Shown here: positions 57,794-64,000 of the stretch, one piece after another
How the letters are laid out: each line of letters opens with the position of its first letter
How positions within the stretch are numbered: position 1 is the first letter of the stretch
Assembly: GCA_905207235.1 (NCBI GenBank)
Contig: CAJLKN010000005.1
Coordinates: 36,610-100,609, forward strand
Direction: 5' to 3'
Source: an uncultured Eubacteriales bacterium
GTDB lineage: Bacteria > Bacillota > Clostridia > Christensenellales > Borkfalkiaceae
DNA length: 64,000 nucleotides
Notes under the pieces: model-generated
The model's database searches: none
Told to the model about the DNA's origin: nothing
The model's input: only the letters and a program-made list of their open reading frames with translations
Made by a program: the position numbers and the translations under genes

Positions 57794-60700
57794 TTATTTT
57801 TTTCTTTTATTCTTGCGTCTGCCGAATATTAAAATTATTGCAACTATTGCGCCTGCCGCAACCACCGCCGTGACGATAACTATTACAAGTTTATAGCTTT
57901 CATCCTGCGGTTGCGAAGTCGTGTCGTTGCCATCGATGTTTTCGTCGTTGTCCGATGTTCCGCCGCCTGCATTTCCGTCGTCGCCCGAGGGTGCGTCGGA
58001 AGTGCTGTAAAGCGCAACGAACGTGTCGTTTCTTCCGTCGAATATAATTCTGTCGCCGGGCATGTAAATTGCGCCTTTATACAGCCAGCCCGTAAAGTTT
58101 TTATCCGCGGGAGCGGGCAGGTCGGATACGTTGATTACGTCGCCTTTTACATAGTTGCCGACAGTTTCCGTCGCGCCATCCGCATAAACGAGGTTGAGCC
58201 CGAAAATATATTTTTCATAGACGGCTGAAATCTTGTTTCCGCTGACGAGAGAGACTTCGTCTTTCGGCTGGTAAACGGTGTCGCCGTACTGCCAGCCTTT
58301 GAATGTGTAGCCTTCGGGCGGAGTGGGCGCGTCGGGCATAACGAAGGTGTCGCCATAGACATATGTCGCGCCGTCGCCCGTTATTTCGCCGTTGTTTTCT
58401 GTATTTATGTTGAATGAAAGCTGTCTCAGCCACAGCGAATTGCCCGTCTGTCCCAATTCAAGCCTGTATTTTATGGCGAGCGCGTCGCTCAGGGTAAAGT
58501 GTTCGTACGCGTCGTCGCCCATGGGAGTTGCGGAGCGCCTTACAATTTCGCCGTCAATGCCCGTGTCGTGCATGAGCGTTATATAAAGATTATCGTAACT
58601 GCTTTTAAGTTCAATCTTTTTGTTTACGCTCGCGGTAACATAGCTGCCCTCGGCGTTTAATTGCAGCCAGTTGTAATGGGTAAATATATCTGCTCCGCCG
58701 CTTTTATTGTCTTTGAACACGGAGTTGGTAAAATTGAGCTGTTTTTGCCCCAGTCCCCAGTCGTCATAGCCCTGATAAAAATAATAATTGATATAAATAG
58801 TTCCGGCGCTAATGCTTGTATTGTCTGTAACCGTGCAGCCGTCGAACGAGGCGTTTACGCTGTTTGCCCAGTTTATGAATACCGCTCCCGCGGTAGAGGA
58901 AGAGTTGTTGCCGACGAGCGTGCAGTTTTCAAACTTCACGATGCCCGAGCCTATATAGCATGCCCCCGCGACGAAAGCCTTATTGCCGCTGAAATCGCAT
59001 GAGATGAATGTTACGTCGCCCGAGGCGATATAAACTGCGCCGCCGCTGCCGCCGTTCGAACCTGTAAACGCGCTGTTGCCGACAAACGCGCAGTCTTCAA
59101 CCGTGCAGTTTGCATTTATATATATCGCGCCGCCGCCCTTATAGTCCTTCGCGTCGGCATAGTTGCCGCTGAATTCGCAGCTCTTTATAATGCTGCCCGC
59201 GCCGCCTATATAAATTGCGCCGCCGCTGTTTTTTGTGGCTCTGTTCTCGGAGAAGTGCGAATTTGTAATTTCGCTCGGTGCTCCGAGGAAGAGCGCGCCG
59301 CCGTTAAACGAGCCCGTGGCGCTGTTGTCGGCGAAGGTGCATTCATCTATTTTTACGGATATCGTATTGTTGCCCGCGACGTATATCGCGCCGCCTCTGC
59401 CGCTGCCCGAAATGTTTGTAAAAGAACAGCCGTAAACGGAGAGGGTGTTGCCCTGCCCCCAAAGATTGATTACCGTTCCGTCGGCGGTCGTGCCGTTTAA
59501 GTTTTTAAAGTTGACGTATTTTATTGCAAGGCTGCCCGCCGAGCTGAAAACTCTGCCCTCGCGCGCAACGTTGCTTCCGTCCACAATTATGGGCGCGGAA
59601 GCGCTTCCCTCGATTGTAAGGGTAACTCCTTCGGATATGTTGAATATGTTCTGGTTGCCCGTCTTTAAAATATTAATAATCTTTCCGTCGTTTTTTATGG
59701 TAACGCTCTTATCTATTGAAATATTTTCTTCAAAGATATCTGCAAGCAGAACAATCACGTCGTTTTCGGAGGCGGCAGACAGGGCGGAGGAAAGGGTTGC
59801 AAACTTCCTTGTGCCTATGCGCGCGACGGGGCTGTCGCTGTCGAACGACCATATGTCGCTCGCGGCGGTTGCGTTAAGCTTTGTATCGTATGCGCGTATC
59901 TGATAGCTCGGCACATATCCCGCCGCGTAAGCGGTGTTATCAAAGTAGGTTGCGGAGGTCGTAAAGCCTATCACCTTGCCGTTTTCGATGATTTCATAGC
60001 CGAGGTGCCCTGGCGCAGATGAGTTGTCGGGCAGATTTATGCGGTAGCCGCCGTTTTCCTTGCCTATATACAGGGGATTAATTTTTATTTTGTCGCTGTA
60101 TATATTGAGTTTGTCGCCGTATTTGTGATTGAGCGTAGCGGTATCCGCGCTTACATACCAGAATTTAAGCTGTTTGTCGGACAGCTTGCCCTGTTTTTTG
60201 AGTGTGTTGACGGCGTCGTTATATGCCTCGGAGGCGTTTTCGAGGGCAAACTGATTGCCGTTGAAGCGGTAGCCGTACCTGTCGAAATAATATCCCGTGT
60301 CCGCGCCGACGGCTATGCTGCTGTAATATACCTGTTTTTCCACTGCCGACATGCCGTCCGCCGCAGGATATCCCTTGGGCACTCCGTAGCGGAAGAGGTT
60401 GTTGTACCTGCCCCAATATCCCGGGAATACGCTTTCGATGTTCCACCACACGACGTAAGTGTTGTCGTAGCTTCCGCCCGAGGCTATTCCGTCTGTTTGG
60501 AGCACGCTGTCGGGGGCGAGGAGGTTGGTAATCTTGCTGTGATCGCCGCGCGAAGACAAGCCGTCCAGAATGGTCTCGTTGAAGTTGCTCACCATGTTGT
60601 TGGTGTATTCGAGCACGCGGTATTCGCCTATCTCTATTACGTGCCCGATTTCGTGCGAGGTGCCCCAGCCGAACCCGCTGCCGCGAAGCGCGACTGCTTC

Positions 60701-62317
60701 CCAGCCGGTATTTATGCGAATGCCTATATGCTGACCCGTCGCATATGCGTCCGCCGCCGAGCTGAATGGTTGCATGACCCTCACGTTTAAATACAACTTT
60801 TCGACGCGCGCGTCGTAATGCTCGTCCGATTTATCAAAGGTTACGCCGTTGAATTCAAGAAGCGACTGCATATATTCGTCCCAATCTTCGCATGCCTGTT
60901 GAACGCTAGTTCCGCCGTTCAGATAAATGTCCCTCGCGCGCGTAGCCTGCGCTGTAACTAAAATATGGTCGGACATTACTTCGACTATATCGAACGCCGT
61001 CTGAGTGTTGGACTGATAGTATTCAAGGTAATCTTCGATATCGTTTTTAAACTTTTCTTCGCTTCCGCCTTTATAAAATACGGGATAAGTTTGTCCGCCC
61101 TCGATATAAACTCTGACGCTCTCGTTCTGCTGCGCCGAAGTGTAGGGGTTGATTAAATATATAGGTCCGCCCGCGTTTGTAAATGAGGCGGTGTGCGTGA
61201 ATTCCGGCACGGTGAGAACGTTTACGCCCCGCTGTAATTGTATCTTACTGCCCTGCCAGTACTGGTAAGTTGTAAGGAACTGCGTGAAAATAATTTGGGG
61301 CAAAGGCTGACCTTCGTCCGCTTGGACGTAAACAATAATCTGTTCGCCCGAATTGCCGTAAATGCCCGTGGGCATATAGTTGGACAGTCCGAACATGAAG
61401 TGCAGATCCTGTCCGTAACCGAAGATGTCTCCACGCTGTTGAAGCAATTTGCCCCCGCCTTCGGGGTCGGTGGTGAACTGCCTGTTGACGTAATCGGGCA
61501 TGAGCGTTCCGTCTATTACGGACAGCGCGCGGTCGAGATATCTTTTCAGCTCGTCCTCGTATAAGGGGTGGGATGAGAGCTGCTGTTGCAATTCAATAAT
61601 GGTTTGCCTGTCGTCGAACTTTGGCAGAAGCTGCGTCTGCATGTAGTCGGCGAACATGTTTCTCACTTCGTCTATTATCTCTTCTTCGGGTCGAAGAAAA
61701 ATAAGTTCGCTCGCGCTGGCGTGCTGCGTCATGCCCGAATACACTTCGGTGTATTCAAATATGAAATATTTTGCGCTCAAAGGACGGGTAAAGGTGTACA
61801 TAACGACGTTGTTTTTGAGCTCTGCCGTGCAGACGGCCGCATTTTCATAATCTGTGCCGTCTTCCGAAGTGTAAAACGTGGCTGTGAGGGGAAATCCTTT
61901 TTGCCATTGGCTGTCCCTGCGGGTGGCAAAGAGTATTCTCTCAATGTTTACGCTCTTGTTGAATTCAACTGTAATACGATTTTTGAAATTTGCAGAATTG
62001 ACGGTGTTTGTTTCCCAGAACGTATCGAAGTTACCGTCAAACGCGTTCTCGGGGACATTGTTTCCGTAATTGCCGCCGTTTACCGAATAATCTGAAATAT
62101 AGTATTCTTTTTCGCTGTCCGCGGAAATTCCGTACATGTCCAGGTAAGACTTTTTAAGTCGCGCGTCCGAACGCGTCGTGTAGGAAACCTGCACGTCGCT
62201 CTCCTGCGCGTATGCCGCGGCGGGGCTTACGGCTAATGCCGTCAGTACTGCCGCAATTATAAGAAGGGCGGGCAGTATCGCCCGTCTCAGAAATTTATTA
62301 TCAAAAAGAAAATTCAT
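57794..62317 (-). CDS. Surface-anchored M60-like metalloprotease with F5/8-type, beta-helix and InlB-type domains
   Basis: A 1507-residue multidomain surface protein. Signal peptide (about 1-37, cleavage after AYA); a discoidin/F5-8 type C domain (about 85-205, NAFDGNFDTFWETN); an M60/enhancin-like peptidase domain with HEIGH at 555-559 in GWGTSHEIGHVIE; a right-handed beta-helix region (about 880-1270, repeats such as GGAIYIGGAGSIIKSCEFSG); InlB-type repeats (about 1330-1460, GYTFKGWQYGDTVYQPKD); an acidic linker; and a C-terminal TM anchor (about 1477-1499) with a KRKK tail. M60 proteases cleave mucin-type glycoproteins, so adhesion to and digestion of host mucus is inferred. No LPxTG motif is present. 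Confidence 0.82.
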   Translation of the reverse strand: MNFLFDNKFLRRAILPALLIIAAVLTALAVSPAAAYAQESDVQVSYTTRSDARLKKSYLDMYGISADSEKEYYISDYSVNGGNYGNNVPENAFDGNFDTFWETNTVNSANFKNRITVEFNKSVNIERILFATRRDSQWQKGFPLTATFYTSEDGTDYENAAVCTAELKNNVVMYTFTRPLSAKYFIFEYTEVYSGMTQHASASELIFLRPEEEIIDEVRNMFADYMQTQLLPKFDDRQTIIELQQQLSSHPLYEDELKRYLDRALSVIDGTLMPDYVNRQFTTDPEGGGKLLQQRGDIFGYGQDLHFMFGLSNYMPTGIYGNSGEQIIVYVQADEGQPLPQIIFTQFLTTYQYWQGSKIQLQRGVNVLTVPEFTHTASFTNAGGPIYLINPYTSAQQNESVRVYIEGGQTYPVFYKGGSEEKFKNDIEDYLEYYQSNTQTAFDIVEVMSDHILVTAQATRARDIYLNGGTSVQQACEDWDEYMQSLLEFNGVTFDKSDEHYDARVEKLYLNVRVMQPFSSAADAYATGQHIGIRINTGWEAVALRGSGFGWGTSHEIGHVIEIGEYRVLEYTNNMVSNFNETILDGLSSRGDHSKITNLLAPDSVLQTDGIASGGSYDNTYVVWWNIESVFPGYWGRYNNLFRYGVPKGYPAADGMSAVEKQVYYSSIAVGADTGYYFDRYGYRFNGNQFALENASEAYNDAVNTLKKQGKLSDKQLKFWYVSADTATLNHKYGDKLNIYSDKIKINPLYIGKENGGYRINLPDNSSAPGHLGYEIIENGKVIGFTTSATYFDNTAYAAGYVPSYQIRAYDTKLNATAASDIWSFDSDSPVARIGTRKFATLSSALSAASENDVIVLLADIFEENISIDKSVTIKNDGKIINILKTGNQNIFNISEGVTLTIEGSASAPIIVDGSNVAREGRVFSSAGSLAIKYVNFKNLNGTTADGTVINLWGQGNTLSVYGCSFTNISGSGRGGAIYVAGNNTISVKIDECTFADNSATGSFNGGALFLGAPSEITNSHFSENRATKNSGGAIYIGGAGSIIKSCEFSGNYADAKDYKGGGAIYINANCTVEDCAFVGNSAFTGSNGGSGGAVYIASGDVTFISCDFSGNKAFVAGACYIGSGIVKFENCTLVGNNSSSTAGAVFINWANSVNASFDGCTVTDNTSISAGTIYINYYFYQGYDDWGLGQKQLNFTNSVFKDNKSGGADIFTHYNWLQLNAEGSYVTASVNKKIELKSSYDNLYITLMHDTGIDGEIVRRSATPMGDDAYEHFTLSDALAIKYRLELGQTGNSLWLRQLSFNINTENNGEITGDGATYVYGDTFVMPDAPTPPEGYTFKGWQYGDTVYQPKDEVSLVSGNKISAVYEKYIFGLNLVYADGATETVGNYVKGDVINVSDLPAPADKNFTGWLYKGAIYMPGDRIIFDGRNDTFVALYSTSDAPSGDDGNAGGGTSDNDENIDGNDTTSQPQDESYKLVIVIVTAVVAAGAIVAIILIFGRRKNKRKK

Positions 62318-62369
62318 TCATTGACCTCTGAAAATATTTTTGCAATCCGCAAAATTATATATCCGCAAA

Positions 62370-62398
62370 ATTATATAATAAAAAGGACTGAGTGTCAA
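62370..62398 (-). promoter_or_regulatory. Promoter of the M60 protease gene
   Basis: Minus-strand TTGACA (62398-62393), spacing 17, TATAAT (62375-62370). Confidence 0.75.
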
Positions 62399-62495
62399 CA
62401 AGCGGGCGGTAAAAGGTTTAAGGTAATATTTTACTTTTTGTTTTGCTTTACAAGTAAGCGCATTTTTTGTATTGTCGCCGCATGTTAATTTTTGG

Positions 62496-62599
62496 GGCTT
62501 TGTCGGTCCTGATATCTGTTTTGCCGGTCTCGCGCGGCGCAGGTTGTTTTTGACTTTGTCGCTCCTCATATCGGTTTTGTCGGTCTCGCACGGCTGAGG
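62496..62599. repeat. 48-bp imperfect direct repeat
   Basis: Copies 62496-62543 and 62552-62599, sharing the pattern CTTTGTCG-TCCT-ATATC-GTTTTG-CGGTCTCGC-CGGC. No gene or known element is associated. Confidence 0.6.
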
Positions 62600-62801
62600 C
62601 ACATGAGGGTTGTATTAATAGAGAGGTTGTGAAATATGATAAGGCGCAAAGTCGCGTTTAAAGCAAAATGTATGGCTGTACACATGTTGTACTGCGCAAA
62701 TGAGTAAGCGTACAATCGTGCATAGGGTTAGTAATCCGCGAGAAATTAACCGACGGCGCAATGTAAGCGTATAATGATAAAAAGTCATTTAAGGGGAAAT
62801 T

Positions 62802-63947
62802 ATGAATTCGGGATGCGGAAGAAAGGTTTGTTGCGGCGGTTCGGGCATTAATATCGAAAAAATTGTGCTCGGCGCAACAGGACCGACTGGTGCGACTGGC
62901 GCAACTGGCGCAACTGGTAATACAGGTAGTACAGGTAATACAGGTAGTACAGGTGCGGCGGGACCAATGGGGCCGACAGGTGTAACGGGTCCAACGGGCG
63001 CAACTGGGGCAACGGGTCCCATAGGTTTGACGGGCGCAACGGGTGTAACAGGTTTCACTGGACCGACAGGTCCGACGGGACCAACTGGTGTAACTGGTTC
63101 CACTGGACCGACTGGTCCGACGGGTGTGGCTGATACTCTGGCGGTCGGCACAACCACAACGGGCGATGCGGGAACGCAGGCGTCGGTAACGGATGTCGGC
63201 GGCGGAACGCAGCACATTCTCGATTTTGTCATTCCTCGCGGCGACACGGGTGCGACGGGACCTACGGGTGTAACAGGGGCGACAGGATCAACGGGTGCGA
63301 CGGGGCCAATAGGTCCGACAGGACCAACGGGCGCAACAGGTGCGACGGGTGTAACAGGACCGACAGGTGCAACGGGACCAACTGGTATAACGGGACCGAC
63401 TGGCGCCACGGGACCAACAGGCAGTACAGGACCGACTGGTGCAACAGGACCTACGGGTGTAACCGGCGCGACGGGTCAGACGGGAGCGACAGGTGTAACA
63501 GGTCCCACAGGTTCAACAGGTCCGACGGGGACGACGGATACGCAGGCGATAAGTGCGTTTTCGTTGCCCGCAGCGCAGGTCTCGGACGGAGGGGCGTATG
63601 TGTTTGACCGCAACGCCTATCAGACGGGAAGCGACATAACGCACGCGGCGGGATCATCGGAATTTACTATTTCGCAACCGGGGACTTATTATGCGCAGTA
63701 TTCCGCCACGGTCAGCCCCGCAAGCGGAACAACCCTACCCGCAACCAACCTTCTGACATTGTCGCTCAACGGCTCGGTTCAGAGCGCGGGTGCGGCACAG
63801 GAACTTTTCAGCTCGTCATCGCAGGCCTCAAATTTAAGCTCGGGGCTTGTATTTAACGTAACTTCGGTGCCGACGGTTTTAACCCTTGTTTCCAACGGCG
63901 GTTCGTTTCAGTATTCGGACGCGACAATGAACATATTCCGCGTATAA
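62802..63947 (+). CDS. Collagen-like Gly-X-Thr repeat protein with BclA-type C-terminal domain
   Basis: A 381-residue surface protein. A short Cys-rich head (CGRKVCCGG), then Gly-X-Y block 1 (about 24-109), a 37-residue non-collagen insert (110-146, DTLAVGTTTT ... ILDFVIPRGD), block 2 (about 147-244), and a beta-sandwich C-terminus (about 250-381, AISAFSLPAAQVSDGG ... YSDATMNIFRV) resembling BclA/C1q-like trimer domains. Repeats are mostly GPTGATG or GVTG, rich in Thr, so O-glycosylation is likely. Such proteins coat spores (exosporium) or cell surfaces. AAGGGG precedes ATG. No signal peptide is visible. Confidence 0.88.
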   Translation: MNSGCGRKVCCGGSGINIEKIVLGATGPTGATGATGATGNTGSTGNTGSTGAAGPMGPTGVTGPTGATGATGPIGLTGATGVTGFTGPTGPTGPTGVTGSTGPTGPTGVADTLAVGTTTTGDAGTQASVTDVGGGTQHILDFVIPRGDTGATGPTGVTGATGSTGATGPIGPTGPTGATGATGVTGPTGATGPTGITGPTGATGPTGSTGPTGATGPTGVTGATGQTGATGVTGPTGSTGPTGTTDTQAISAFSLPAAQVSDGGAYVFDRNAYQTGSDITHAAGSSEFTISQPGTYYAQYSATVSPASGTTLPATNLLTLSLNGSVQSAGAAQELFSSSSQASNLSSGLVFNVTSVPTVLTLVSNGGSFQYSDATMNIFRV

Positions 63948-63975
63948 ATTATTAATTGCCTTTTATTTAAGGTGA

Positions 63976-64000
63976 AGGCGCGCGGCGGCACAAGCCGCCG
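63976..64000 (+). terminator. Probable terminator, cut by the window end
   Basis: GCGCGGCGGC (63979-63988) pairs with GCCGCC near the end; the loop is ACAA and the expected T-run lies beyond the window. Confidence 0.4.

Larger units (their letters stand above)
62318..62801. other. Spacer with M60 promoter and short tandem repeats
   Basis: On the minus strand TTGACA (62398-62393) and TATAAT (62375-62370), spacing 17, drive the M60 gene. The M60-proximal part has two tandem ATCCGCAAAATTATAT units (about 62345-62377). A 48-base imperfect direct repeat lies at 62496-62543 and 62552-62599. A TATAAT-like box near 62773 precedes the collagen gene. No gene is seen. Confidence 0.6.

Noticed and set aside
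62789..63409. Pro/Val-rich frame antisense to the collagen gene
   Set aside because: An artefact of the Gly-X-Thr repeat read backwards; there is no start region.
62870..63540. Repeat array resembling a CRISPR
   Set aside because: The periodicity is nine bases in a reading frame encoding Gly-X-Y; there are no spacers of 30-40 bases.

Overview
The window looks like a chromosome segment of a gut-type, Gram-positive Clostridia-class bacterium, possibly near Christensenellales; this placement is inferred from gene content only. Supporting signs are strong AAGGAG ribosome sites, canonical sigma-A promoters, a SAM-I (S-box) riboswitch on metK, hairpin plus T-run terminators, S21/ComF/PcrA-LigA housekeeping genes, lipoproteins with Clostridia-style His/Cys modules and a BclA-like collagen protein. 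Host genes are moderately GC-rich with AT-rich spacers.

Layout. 1-20.5 kb is housekeeping: the end of a sugar ABC ATPase, a metal permease, rpsU, pcrA-ligA, comF-metK under a SAM riboswitch, a radical SAM gene, an ABC-F ATPase, a metal-responsive ArsR/P-type ATPase pair, a purine permease, glpK, a thioredoxin-reductase-like flavoprotein without an NADPH motif, and six tRNA genes (Gly, Arg, His, Gln, Lys, Lys).

20.5-32.3 kb is an integrated element in the last tRNA gene, tRNA-Lys(CTT), bounded by a perfect 91-bp direct repeat and predicted to excise as an 11,686-bp circle. It has a tyrosine integrase, a repressor with palindromic operators, an ssDNA-binding-like protein, an HUH rolling-circle Rep, small basic proteins, two membrane-anchored surface proteins, a tiny hydrophobic peptide and a membrane ATPase resembling the Zot/pI morphogenesis ATPase of filamentous phages. 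I read it as a cryptic Gram-positive inovirus-like prophage, the most interesting system here. Its non-coding parts are rich in hairpins and repeats that could be origin, packaging or control sites. A second repressor with operators just outside attR, and a 130-bp inverted-repeat unit, suggest remnants of another element.

33-35 kb and 47-52 kb carry three surface lipoproteins: a PL1 pectate lyase, a GLUG-repeat protein and a CE12-type pectin acetylesterase. All share a His/Cys module after the lipobox. 36-47 kb is a co-directional cluster for pyrimidine import and reductive breakdown: an SsuABC/THI5-like transporter, dihydropyrimidinase, a PreA fused to an N-terminal Fe-S domain but lacking the FAD/NADPH domains, an aminotransferase, an iron alcohol dehydrogenase and an N-carbamoyl-beta-alanine amidohydrolase. 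Together they could take uracil to beta-alanine and then 3-hydroxypropionate, using an unusual, possibly ferredoxin-linked, first step.

52-64 kb holds an AEC transporter, two iron-sulfur flavoprotein-like reductases with an HxlR regulator, a patatin, an EamA transporter, a 1507-residue membrane-anchored M60 metalloprotease with beta-helix and InlB-type repeats, and a two-block Gly-X-Thr collagen-like protein.
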